Positions 53,011 to 61,279 of a stretch of DNA of 64,000 nt are shown piece by piece; the first letter of the stretch is position 1; each line of letters begins with the position of its first letter. Origin of the DNA: Prevotella sp. Its GTDB lineage: Bacteria > Bacteroidota > Bacteroidia > Bacteroidales > Bacteroidaceae. The stretch is from the NCBI GenBank assembly GCA_016281055.1, contig JAEEHW010000101.1, positions 1 through 64,000 on the forward strand, in the 5' to 3' direction. The notes under the pieces are model-generated. The model saw only the letters and a list, made by a program, of their open reading frames with translations. It made no database searches and was not told the origin of the DNA. Made by a program: the position numbers and the translations under genes.

Positions 53011-54414
53011 ATGACTAACACTATTCAACAAAACGGTTTTTCTAAACTGTCATGGCTGGAGCGTATAGGCTACGGCTCTGGCGACTTGGCCCAGAACTTG
53101 ATTTTCCAGACGGTAGCATGTTATCTCATGCTTTACCTGACCACCGTGCTAAAGATTAGTCCGGCATTCGTCAGCGGACTGATTCTCTCTGTCCGACTCC
53201 TGGACTGTTTCTGGAGTCCGGTGGTGGGACGCTATATCGACAACCATAATTCCAAGTTAGGCAAGTATCGCGCCTACCTTCTCTATGGCGGTATTCCCCT
53301 TACCGTCGCTGCATGCCTGCTGATGCTGCCGCAGGCCGCCACATGGTCTATGAGCATGAAGATTGTTTATGCCACTGTCAGCTATACCGTGCTGAGCATG
53401 ATTTACTCTGTGGTGAACATACCTTACGGCTCAATCATGGCAAGTATGACCCGCGACAATGACGAGGTGCTCAAACTCACGTCAACACGTATGGTATGCG
53501 CCAACATCGGCCAGATTGTGGTTCAGGCTGGTATTCCTATCGGTCTCGCCATGGTTGCTCATACGGCTATCGACTGGAACCAGGCTGTGTTCATGGCAAT
53601 AGGCACCATTCCGGCATTCGTCATACTGCCTTCACTGCCTATGCTGAAGTCATGGGTGGGCAAGAAGGGCCTTTACTATCTGCTTCTCAGCATCGGCATA
53701 GTAGGTTTCGCCACTCTGTTTATCATCGGTAAGTTCTTCAATGTAGAGAATTGCACCACACTCGTACAGATTGCAAAGATCATGACTGGCGTCGGACTCA
53801 TCGTGGGTTCACTGATGTGGGCTCTCGTGCCAGAGGTAATCACCGAGGCTGAATACCGCACCGGCAACAGACCGGCAGCTACAATAAACGCACTCACTGG
53901 TGTGGCTTTCAAGGCTGGTTTCTCTATCGCAGGATGGATTACACCACTGGTGATGAGCATGATTGGCTTCGACCTCGTAAACGAGGAGTCTGCCCTGTCA
54001 ACCGACCCTATGGCATGGTTCGTGGTTGTTTGCACCTTCGCCATCGTAGGATTCGTGCTTCTGCTCATGTGCTTCGCCGGCTGTAAGGAGAGAATTGCCA
54101 CTACACCTGAAAAGCCCGTCACATACGGTGAGATGTTTGCCGAATTCAAGGCTAACAAATGCCTCCAGTTGGTACTGAGCATCTTTGTGGTGGTGTTCCT
54201 GGCATCATTCATCAGTGCACCGGTAAACGCTTATTACACAAAGCTTGCCAACTATTCTGAAATTGCACAGAATGCCATCCTGATATTCACCTGCATCATC
54301 CCTGCCGTACTTCTCATCTTCGTCGGAACACTTATCTACAAGTATCCTCTTACTGATGAGAAACTTGACGAGATAAACAAGGAAATCGAGGCACGACACA
54401 AGAATAATGCCTGA
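53011..54414 (+). CDS. GPH-family sugar/cation symporter (xyloside type)
   Basis: A 467-residue inner-membrane protein with about twelve membrane helices. It has the GPH/MelB signature: GYGSGDLAQNLIFQTVACYLMLYLT, the helix 2-3 loop RLLDCFWSPVVGRYIDNHNSKLGKYRAYLLYGGIP (conserved D/N and G-K/R-R), and a symmetric second half. These carriers import glycosides with Na+ or H+. Together with the GH43 gene 37 bases downstream it matches the xyloside symporter/xylosidase pair of the P. bryantii xyn cluster. ATG 53011 is the start; the ATG at 52942 overlaps the promoter box. Confidence 0.92.
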   Translation: MTNTIQQNGFSKLSWLERIGYGSGDLAQNLIFQTVACYLMLYLTTVLKISPAFVSGLILSVRLLDCFWSPVVGRYIDNHNSKLGKYRAYLLYGGIPLTVAACLLMLPQAATWSMSMKIVYATVSYTVLSMIYSVVNIPYGSIMASMTRDNDEVLKLTSTRMVCANIGQIVVQAGIPIGLAMVAHTAIDWNQAVFMAIGTIPAFVILPSLPMLKSWVGKKGLYYLLLSIGIVGFATLFIIGKFFNVENCTTLVQIAKIMTGVGLIVGSLMWALVPEVITEAEYRTGNRPAATINALTGVAFKAGFSIAGWITPLVMSMIGFDLVNEESALSTDPMAWFVVVCTFAIVGFVLLLMCFAGCKERIATTPEKPVTYGEMFAEFKANKCLQLVLSIFVVVFLASFISAPVNAYYTKLANYSEIAQNAILIFTCIIPAVLLIFVGTLIYKYPLTDEKLDEINKEIEARHKNNA

Positions 54415-54451
54415 AAACATCAAATAAATAACAAATAAAAACAACAAAAGA

Positions 54452-55483
54452 ATGAAACTTCCAAGGTATCTTTTCCCAAGCGATTATATGGCTGACCCAT
54501 CAGCCAACGTGTTTAACGACCGTCTGTTCATCTATCCCAGCCATGACTGGGACGCTGGCGAGTGCTTCGACGATGACGGAGGACACTTCCAGATGCGCGA
54601 CTACCACGTACTGTCATTCGGCGACGTGGAGAACGACGAGGCTACTGACCACGGAGTAATTCTCAGCGTTGACCAGGTGCCATGGGCAGAAAAGCAGATG
54701 TGGGACAACGACGTGGTGGAGAAAGACGGACGCTACTATCTCATCTTCTCTGCCAAAGGCTATGACGGTGTGTTCCACCTTGGTGTTGCCGTGAGCGACA
54801 AGCCGGAAGGACCGTTCAAGCCAGAGCCACAGCCTATCCGCGGCTCTTTCTCCATTGACCCATGCGTATTCAAGGATGACGACGGCGAGATATACTGTTA
54901 TTTCGGCGGTCTGTGGGGCGGACAGCTGCAGTGGTGGCAGCACATCCCAGGCGGCAAAGCTCCCGTGGCAGGAAAGTATGGCGACGATAACGGACTGATA
55001 GACCTCGGTCCGGCACCCGACCATGCCACACAGTTGTTTGCACATCCTGATGACCCTGCACTGCCAAGCATGGTGGTACGCATGAGCGGCGACGTGAAGC
55101 AGTTTGCCGAGGCTCCGCGCCCAGTGGTAATACTCGGTGAAGACGGCAAGCCACTGCGTGCCTCTGACCCTCATCGTTTCTTCGAGGCTTCATGGATGCA
55201 CAAGTATAACGGCACCTATTACCTCTCCTACTCTACCGGCGACAGCCACTTCCTGTGCTACGCCACAGGCAAGTCACCATACGGACCGTTCACATACCGT
55301 GGAGTGATTCTCGACCCAGTAGTGGGATGGACCACACACCACAGCATCTGCAAATACCGCGGACAGTGGTACTTGTTCTACCACGACTGCGTTCCGTCAA
55401 ACGACGTAACACACCTGCGCTCACTCAAGGTGCAGCGTCTGGAGTACAACGCTGACGGCACCATACAGAAGGTTCAGAACTGA
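54452..55483 (+). CDS. Cytoplasmic GH43 beta-xylosidase/arabinofuranosidase
   Basis: A 343-residue GH43 enzyme without a signal peptide. Acidic residues: Asp in YMADPSANVF, Asp in GSFSIDPCVFKDDDGEIYCYFGG, Glu in HRFFEASWMHKYNGTYYLSYSTG. VGWTTHHSICKYRGQWYLFYHD is typical of the GH43_1-type xylosidase branch. Being intracellular and encoded next to the symporter, it should split imported xylo-oligosaccharides to xylose, like XynB of P. bryantii. A terminator follows at 55548-55587. Confidence 0.93.
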   Translation: MKLPRYLFPSDYMADPSANVFNDRLFIYPSHDWDAGECFDDDGGHFQMRDYHVLSFGDVENDEATDHGVILSVDQVPWAEKQMWDNDVVEKDGRYYLIFSAKGYDGVFHLGVAVSDKPEGPFKPEPQPIRGSFSIDPCVFKDDDGEIYCYFGGLWGGQLQWWQHIPGGKAPVAGKYGDDNGLIDLGPAPDHATQLFAHPDDPALPSMVVRMSGDVKQFAEAPRPVVILGEDGKPLRASDPHRFFEASWMHKYNGTYYLSYSTGDSHFLCYATGKSPYGPFTYRGVILDPVVGWTTHHSICKYRGQWYLFYHDCVPSNDVTHLRSLKVQRLEYNADGTIQKVQN

Positions 55484-55547
55484 TTCTCTCAGTCCTGTCC
55501 GCAGAACAGCGGAAAAACATTGCATACATAAAATAACAGACCTTACA

Positions 55548-55587
55548 AAACATGAGTCAGAAGCGATTTCTGCCTCATGTTTTTTTA
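55548..55587 (+). terminator. Terminator of the symporter-GH43 operon
   Basis: AAACATGAG-CAGAA pairs with TTCTG-CTCATGTTT (to 55582), followed by T-rich sequence. Confidence 0.88.
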
Positions 55588-55664
55588 TTCTTCATTCTTT
55601 ATTCTTCACTCGATTATCGGACATTCAGGCAAATGTTAAAAATGTAAAGTTTTCTTAACGCATA

Positions 55665-55796
55665 GTAAAAGCTATCATATTACACTGTAAAAGCTATCGT
55701 TTTAATATGTGATAGCATACATATTACAAAGCATAATCTATGCTTTTACGACATAAAAAGGCACGTTTCATTCCGTAAAAGGTATCAAAAAGTGCC
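55665..55796 (+). repeat. 22-bp tandem array, copy D (6 units)
   Basis: Units start at 55665, 55687, 55709, 55731, 55753 and 55775, all 22 bp. Units 1-3 are in the GTAAAAGCTATC form, unit 4 in the opposite form (GCATAATCTATGCTTTTAC), units 5-6 diverged. Spacing stays exact through the orientation change. Confidence 0.93.
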
Positions 55797-55964
55797 TTTT
55801 TCACATTTTCTTCAAATTTCTAAAAATACCTAAGTCCGTATTTCGCATTTTAAGACTGTTTTTAGAGGGGGTACCCCTTTTCTGGGCAGGTAGTCCACCA
55901 CCCTCCTTCACTGCCTCTTAAAATGAGTTTTCTAAACTGTGGAGAAATAGAACAATGTTTTTGG

Positions 55965-56008
55965 GGAGTGATAGTGGAGTAGAAAGGGAGTGATAATGGA
56001 GTGATAGG
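55965..56008 (+). repeat. 11-bp tandem array, copy D (4 units)
   Basis: GGAGTGATAGT, GGAGTAGAAAG, GGAGTGATAAT, GGAGTGATAGG, ending GGGACAAATG as in copies A (GGGACATATG) and C (GGGACAAAAG). About 170 bases after the 22-bp array; the linker between the two is not alike to copies A and C. Confidence 0.93.
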
Positions 56009-56145
56009 GACAAATGTTTCTGACAAATATGAATAATATTTCCTTGATAATGACGTTTTAATAATACGAACTACTACCTTGACGATATCTTGCAGGGTTC
56101 AGGAACACCGTTTTATATAAATTTTAAAGGTAAATACTATAATAA

Positions 56146-56676
56146 ATGATGAGTAAAAGAATTTTAAACATCGCTGTATTATCCTTGTGCTCTATACTTA
56201 CATCGTGTGGAGTCTTCTATATTGATTTGGGTAACCGTTATGCATGGATAGAAAATAGAGAAATCGTCAAAATCACGGAAGAAAAAGAAAATGCTCTTTG
56301 TTATGATGTAATAATCCGTCCACAGGTTTTAAATTATGACTATGATGACCAATACATTATAGTCTATCAGGTTTATGACGGAAGTTCTTACTATGATGTT
56401 TCTACAGAACAAGACAAAGAGAAAAAAGACAGCTTGTATACTCTATATAAAAAAATAAAAAATATAAAACATTGCTATTGGATTATCAATAAAGAAACAG
56501 ATCAGGTGATAGGACCTATGAGGAAAGCGGATTTTGACAGGAAATGTCAGGAACTGAATGTGAAAGCCAAAATGAACAGTTTCCATGAAGAGAAATTCTG
56601 GGAAATAAATCGTCTTGGTCCGGATAGTGCCGAAGTAATGAAAAATGGAGCCATTATTGACTTAATGGCTGATTAA
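56146..56676 (+). CDS. Small AT-rich lipoprotein
   Basis: A 176-residue lipoprotein; signal ends ILTSC (Cys21). The start is ATG 56146 or 56149. The mature part has GNRYAWIENREIVKITEE, YDDQYIIVYQVYDG and CYWIINKETDQVIGPMRKADFDRKCQEL, a pattern that recalls DUF3997-type lipoproteins, although I am not sure of the match. The gene is much more AT-rich than the xylan genes around it, sits just behind repeat copy D, and is followed 75 bases later by a DUF6984-like gene. It has no clear TAnnTTTG promoter. Likely acquired; function unknown. Confidence 0.7.
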   Translation: MMSKRILNIAVLSLCSILTSCGVFYIDLGNRYAWIENREIVKITEEKENALCYDVIIRPQVLNYDYDDQYIIVYQVYDGSSYYDVSTEQDKEKKDSLYTLYKKIKNIKHCYWIINKETDQVIGPMRKADFDRKCQELNVKAKMNSFHEEKFWEINRLGPDSAEVMKNGAIIDLMAD

Positions 56677-56751
56677 TAAAGCATTTAGGATAATCAGCAC
56701 ATATAATATACTAAGATTGCAATAGTCGGATATGTAAAAATCAGATTTATA

Positions 56752-57126
56752 ATGAAGAAAGAATTTATGGAATCATATAGAAAGCCTACAACAGATGAAA
56801 TTAGAATCATCAGATATCTTGCAGAAAAAGCTAACTGCAGATTAGGAGATTCGTGGGAAAACGAACTCATAGTTAAGCCTCTTACAGATATGAGAATTGG
56901 ACCTATCGCTCTCTCGTTTACATCAGAATATACAGAAAAGGGATGCGGATTTTCTGCTTCTGACTGTAGTTTTTATGACACAGACAATATACCAGTAGCC
57001 TTATATCTTTTAGTTGACGAAGAAGGAACGCCATATGAATTGGACATGTGGAAAGTCGACGATTCTCCAATAAACACAATACCTTCGTGTGATAAATTTG
57101 AAGACATTCCATTATTACGAGGATAA
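56752..57126 (+). CDS. DUF6984-like protein
   Basis: A 124-residue cytoplasmic protein. YRKPTTDEIRIIRYLAEKANCRL at the start, ELIVKPLTDMRIGPIALSF, and VALYLLVDEEGTPYELDMWKVDDSPI near the end resemble the DUF6984 family, whose members are often small solitary genes in variable regions and are suspected immunity proteins. No toxin gene is adjacent in this window. AT-rich like its neighbour. Identity is from memory of the family pattern, so it should be treated as likely rather than certain. Confidence 0.65.
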   Translation: MKKEFMESYRKPTTDEIRIIRYLAEKANCRLGDSWENELIVKPLTDMRIGPIALSFTSEYTEKGCGFSASDCSFYDTDNIPVALYLLVDEEGTPYELDMWKVDDSPINTIPSCDKFEDIPLLRG

Positions 57127-57324
57127 ATCTTATCACAGATTTATGCTTAATAATTCGTCGAACTGACGGCAAAGATACCTCTCTGACCAAGAAAAATCGT
57201 AGTAAAACACACCAATATAAACGAATAAAAGGGTAAAATTGGCACGTTTTCTTCCAATTTCGATTTCTTGACACATAATTGGCGAAAACATTGCAAATGT
57301 AACATAGTAAACATTTTCCAAAGT

Positions 57325-57360
57325 CCATGAAACAAAAAAGAATTTTGTTTCATGGCTTTT
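57325..57360 (+). terminator. Terminator before the GH43-CBM6 operon
   Basis: CCATGAAACAAAA (57325-57337) pairs with TTTTGTTTCATGG (57343-57355), then a T-rich tail. Confidence 0.8.
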
Positions 57361-57372
57361 TGTGTAACTTTG
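57344..57372 (+). promoter_or_regulatory. Promoter of the GH43-GH97 cluster
   Basis: TAACTTTG at 57365-57372 with TTTG at 57344-57347 (17-base spacer, shorter than usual), overlapping the preceding terminator. Confidence 0.65.
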
Positions 57373-57425
57373 CCACCGAATTAATATAAAACCGCCTGAA
57401 ACAATAAAAATCTCAACGATAAACA

Positions 57426-58871
57426 ATGTCAAACAACAACATGAAACATATATTGTTATCTGCATCTATCGCTCTTGCCGGCACTTTTGTTGCCAAGGCA
57501 CAGAACCCAATAGTACAGACATGGTACACGTCTGACCCTGCTCCGATGGTTGCCAACGACCGTATATACGTATATACCGGGCACGACGAGGACAAGGCCG
57601 ACTTCTTCTGGATGTATGAGTGGCGCGTGTACTCCAGCAGCGACATGGTGAACTGGACCGATCATGGTTCACCGCTCAGCCTGAGCAGCTTCAGTTGGGC
57701 TGACGACCGTGCATGGGCGGCTCAGACAATAGAACGCAACGGAAAATACTATTGGTATATCTGCGCACACTCCAAACTGACCAACGGAATGGCAATAGGC
57801 GTGGCAGTGGGTGATTCTCCTACCGGACCGTTTCACGATGCTCTGGGCAAACCGTTGTTTGACAATGGTTCATGGGACAACATTGACCCGACAGTGTTCA
57901 TAGACTACGACGGACAGGCATGGCTATTCTGGGGCAACCCTACAATAAACTATGCAAAACTGAACGAAGACATGGTGTCATTCAAGGATGACGTGCGCCA
58001 GGTGAACCAGACAGTGGAAGGCTTCGGTGCTCCAAACATGAAGGAGCGTCAGAAGGGTGTGAAATATAAAGACACATACACTGAAGGACCGTGGATATTG
58101 TCGCGCAGCATTACGCCGACAGACAAGAAAGGCCGCAAGGCAAAGAAAGCACAGCAACTGTACTACCTGCTATATGCTGCCGGAGGAATACCTGAGCACA
58201 TAGCATACTCCACAGCACCATCGTTTGAAGGACCTTGGACATACCGCGGAGAGATAATGCCGCAGGAGGACACAAAGTCGTTTACAAACCACTGTGGCGT
58301 AGCCGACTTCAAAGGTCACTCATATTTCTTCTATCACACAGGCAAACTGCCTGGTGGCGGCGGTTTCGGACGCAGCGTGGCTGTAGAAGAGTTTAAATGG
58401 AACGACGACGGAACATTCCCTACAATACACCATACCGACGAGGGAGTGCAGCCAATAGGTACGCTCAACCCTCTCGTGAAGCAGGAAGCTGAGACTATGG
58501 CATGGTCTACGGGTGTAAAAACTGACCAGAACAGCCGTACCGGGGTTTACGTAAGCGAGATAAACAACGGCGATTATATAAAGGTGCGTCAGGCTGACTT
58601 CGGTACACAAGGTGCCAAATCGTTCAGCGCAAGCGTGGCTTCAGCCCTGCAGGGAGGAAAAATAGAGATACGCCTTGATAGCCTTGAGGCAAAGCCTGTG
58701 GCTGTCGTCGATGTACCATATACCGGCGGTTGGGAAAACTGGCAGACAGTTACCGCAACAGTACGCAATGCAGATAACGGCAACGTCTGCGGCCTGCACG
58801 ACATCTATTTCGTGTTCAAGGGAAACAAGGGTGCCAAATTGTTTAACTTTGATTATTGGAGATTTGAATAA
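57426..58871 (+). CDS. Secreted GH43 enzyme with a C-terminal CBM6
   Basis: A 481-residue enzyme; signal peptide ends VAKAQ near residue 26 (an internal ATG at 57441 is an equally good start). GH43 residues: Asp in TWYTSDPAPMVANDRIYVYTGHDED, Asp in SWDNIDPTVFIDYDGQAWLFWGN, Glu in YKDTYTEGPWILSRS. Residues ~340-481 are a CBM6-type beta sandwich (KQEAETMAWSTGVKTDQN ... FNFDYWRFE). The composition matches the GH43_29-type xylosidase/arabinofuranosidase group that trims arabinoxylan. Its stop overlaps the ATG of the GH97 gene by one base, so the two are translated together. Confidence 0.92.
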   Translation: MSNNNMKHILLSASIALAGTFVAKAQNPIVQTWYTSDPAPMVANDRIYVYTGHDEDKADFFWMYEWRVYSSSDMVNWTDHGSPLSLSSFSWADDRAWAAQTIERNGKYYWYICAHSKLTNGMAIGVAVGDSPTGPFHDALGKPLFDNGSWDNIDPTVFIDYDGQAWLFWGNPTINYAKLNEDMVSFKDDVRQVNQTVEGFGAPNMKERQKGVKYKDTYTEGPWILSRSITPTDKKGRKAKKAQQLYYLLYAAGGIPEHIAYSTAPSFEGPWTYRGEIMPQEDTKSFTNHCGVADFKGHSYFFYHTGKLPGGGGFGRSVAVEEFKWNDDGTFPTIHHTDEGVQPIGTLNPLVKQEAETMAWSTGVKTDQNSRTGVYVSEINNGDYIKVRQADFGTQGAKSFSASVASALQGGKIEIRLDSLEAKPVAVVDVPYTGGWENWQTVTATVRNADNGNVCGLHDIYFVFKGNKGAKLFNFDYWRFE

Positions 58872-60775
58872 TGCGATTTCATGATAGGTTAGTTTTGATT
58901 ATTTTTTTATTAGTTAGCAAGTCGGTCCTGGCTGTGAATCGCATCACAAGCCCGGACAGCCGAACAGTGGTTACTGTCGGCGACACCAACGGACGTTTGA
59001 CGTATGAGGTCTGCCGTGACGGCACTGCCTACATACGGCAATCGTCGCTGGGTGTCAAGGCAAATGCGTTTGACCTGACGCAGGGACTTGCCATCGCATC
59101 TTGTGACACAAAGGCTGTGAAACAAGACTACACACTAAAGACGACAAAACGCAGCAACATAACGTATGAGGCAACAGAGGCTACACTGCACATAGAGAAA
59201 GACGGAAAGAAAGTCATGGACGTAGTGTTCAGCGTAGGAAACAACGACGTTGCATACCGCTATATACTGTTGCCAAGCAGAGATACCAAGGTGGCTGTGG
59301 TGGAAGGCGAGACAAGCGGCTTTACACTACCTGAAGGTACAAAGACATTCTTGTGCCCACAGTCAAAGCCTATGACTGGTTTTGCACGCACAGCGCCGAG
59401 CTATGAGACTCAATATACCCTCGACGACGACATGGGCAAGAATGGCTGGGGAGAAGGATATACCTTCCCTTGCCTCTTCAATACGCCTGACGGATGGGTG
59501 CTCATAAGCGAAACAGGAACTGACGGCGGATATGTAGGCTGCCGACTGCTGAATGACGGCGGTGCCAACTATCGCATAGGTTTCCCACAGGCAGCTGAGA
59601 TGAACGGCTTTGGCACTACAACCGCTGCCGTAAGCCTGCCATGTGCAACGCCTTGGCGCACCATAACATTCGGAAGCACGCTGGCTCCTATCGTAGAGAC
59701 AACAGCGGCAAACAACCTTGTAGAAGAGAAATATAAGGCATCACGACAATACGAATACGGCAAAGGTTCATGGTCATGGATTATCGGCATGGACCAGAGT
59801 TGTAACTTTGATGAGCAGAAACGTTATATAGACTTCTCTGCTGCTATGGGTTATCGTTCCGTACTCGTGGATGCGCTGTGGGACAAGCAGATTGGATATA
59901 AACGCATGGAAGAGTTGGCACGCTATGCAAAGAGCAAGGGCGTCGGATTGTTCCTGTGGTATAACTCCAACGGCTCATGGAACGATGCACCGCAGAGCCC
60001 ATTGCACAAAATGGATCGCAGTTCTGCACGCCGTCAGGAAATGGCATGGATGCAGCGCAACGGCATATTGGGCATAAAGGTGGATTTCTTCGGTGGCGAC
60101 AAGCAGCCTATGATGCAGTTGTACGAGGACATACTCACCGATGCCAACGAATTCGGCTTGGAGGTGATATTCCACGGATGCACACTGCCAAGAGGATGGG
60201 AACGCATGTATCCAAACTACGTGGCATCTGAAGCCGTGCTGGCATCAGAGAACCTGCATTTCAGTCAGGGTATGTGTGATGCAGAGGCACGCAACGCCTG
60301 CATACATCCTTTCATCAGAAACGCTGTAGGTTCAATGGACTTCGGTGGCTCTACGCTGAACAAGTATTACAATGCGGATAACCAGCATGGCACGCAGAGA
60401 CGTACATCAGATGTGTTTGCAATGGCCACGGCAGTTATATTCCAAAGCAGTGTGCAGCATTTCGCGCTTGCACCAAACAACCTTACCGATGCTCCTGAGT
60501 GGGCCATCAACTTTATGAAGCAGGTGCCTACCACATGGGATGAGACACGCTTCATCGACGGATATCCAGGCAAATACTGCGTGATGGCAAGACGAAGCGG
60601 CACGTCATGGTACATAGTGGGAATAAACGCTGATGACACACCGCTGACCTATGAAAAAGGTAAACTGAAAAGAGGAAAGAAAGTGCTTGCCGAACTACCT
60701 GGCAATTTCTTCGACAAGAAAGCAAAACCGGTAATACACACCGCAAATGATGCTATCGTAGTAACCGTACAATGA
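58871..60775 (+). CDS. GH97 glycoside hydrolase, retaining type
   Basis: A 634-residue secreted enzyme; signal peptide 1-21 (ends VLA). An N-terminal beta-supersandwich (~25-290) precedes the catalytic barrel: SWSWIIGMDQSCNFDEQKRYIDFSAAMGYRSVLVDALWD, GLFLWYNSNGSWNDAP, GILGIKVDFFGGDKQPMM with the likely Asp nucleophile near residue 402, and NYVASEAVLASENLHF with a candidate acid/base Glu. The Asp in KVDFF marks the retaining, alpha-galactosidase-like branch rather than the SusB-type inverting one. A beta-L-arabinopyranosidase activity is also known in this branch. Coupled to the GH43-CBM6 gene. Confidence 0.92.
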   Translation: MRFHDRLVLIIFLLVSKSVLAVNRITSPDSRTVVTVGDTNGRLTYEVCRDGTAYIRQSSLGVKANAFDLTQGLAIASCDTKAVKQDYTLKTTKRSNITYEATEATLHIEKDGKKVMDVVFSVGNNDVAYRYILLPSRDTKVAVVEGETSGFTLPEGTKTFLCPQSKPMTGFARTAPSYETQYTLDDDMGKNGWGEGYTFPCLFNTPDGWVLISETGTDGGYVGCRLLNDGGANYRIGFPQAAEMNGFGTTTAAVSLPCATPWRTITFGSTLAPIVETTAANNLVEEKYKASRQYEYGKGSWSWIIGMDQSCNFDEQKRYIDFSAAMGYRSVLVDALWDKQIGYKRMEELARYAKSKGVGLFLWYNSNGSWNDAPQSPLHKMDRSSARRQEMAWMQRNGILGIKVDFFGGDKQPMMQLYEDILTDANEFGLEVIFHGCTLPRGWERMYPNYVASEAVLASENLHFSQGMCDAEARNACIHPFIRNAVGSMDFGGSTLNKYYNADNQHGTQRRTSDVFAMATAVIFQSSVQHFALAPNNLTDAPEWAINFMKQVPTTWDETRFIDGYPGKYCVMARRSGTSWYIVGINADDTPLTYEKGKLKRGKKVLAELPGNFFDKKAKPVIHTANDAIVVTVQ

Positions 60776-60794
60776 TGATACAATAAACCTTACA

Positions 60795-61205
60795 ATGAGA
60801 ATCAAAGCGACATACCATATATTGAAAAACATAATTGTGACACTAGCTATCTGCTGTGCCACAACTACGTGGCTGGCATCGTGTGACGACAGTCCCGAGG
60901 CCATGCGTACAGTAGATGAGTGGCCGCAGATATACCCTTACTACATAAATGTTACCATACCTGCGGGTATGTCACCACTGAATTTCTCACTGACAGACAA
61001 ACAGGTGACGTGCATTGATGTAGAAGTTATTGGCAGTAATGGTGGAAGGATGCACGTTAAAGGAAAGAACGCTGTATTCAACGCCAAGGAATGGAAAAAA
61101 CTCACGACACAAAACATCGGTCATGAACTTACATTCTCTGTGAGAGCTGAGAAACAAGGCAGATGGCTAAAATACCGCAATTTTCAGGTAAGTGTACGCA
61201 ACTAA
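60795..61205 (+). CDS. Short lipoprotein, possibly a truncated larger surface protein
   Basis: A 136-residue lipoprotein; signal ends WLASC (Cys30). The mature part is a single beta domain: WPQIYPYYINVTIPAGMSPLNFSLTDKQVTCIDVEVIG ... NAKEWKKLTTQNIGHELTFSVRAEKQGRWLKYRNFQVSVRN. This pattern is familiar to me as the first domain of much longer Bacteroidales surface lipoproteins, where another few hundred residues follow. Here a stop follows at once, so it is either a stand-alone domain or a cut-down version. Located between two glycosidase genes, 20 bases after GH97. Confidence 0.75.
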   Translation: MRIKATYHILKNIIVTLAICCATTTWLASCDDSPEAMRTVDEWPQIYPYYINVTIPAGMSPLNFSLTDKQVTCIDVEVIGSNGGRMHVKGKNAVFNAKEWKKLTTQNIGHELTFSVRAEKQGRWLKYRNFQVSVRN

Positions 61206-61279
61206 CGACTATAGGTAAAAGCTACGGATAACAACAACGGATAACATCTATAATACAGAATTTATTAGTTATAACACAA

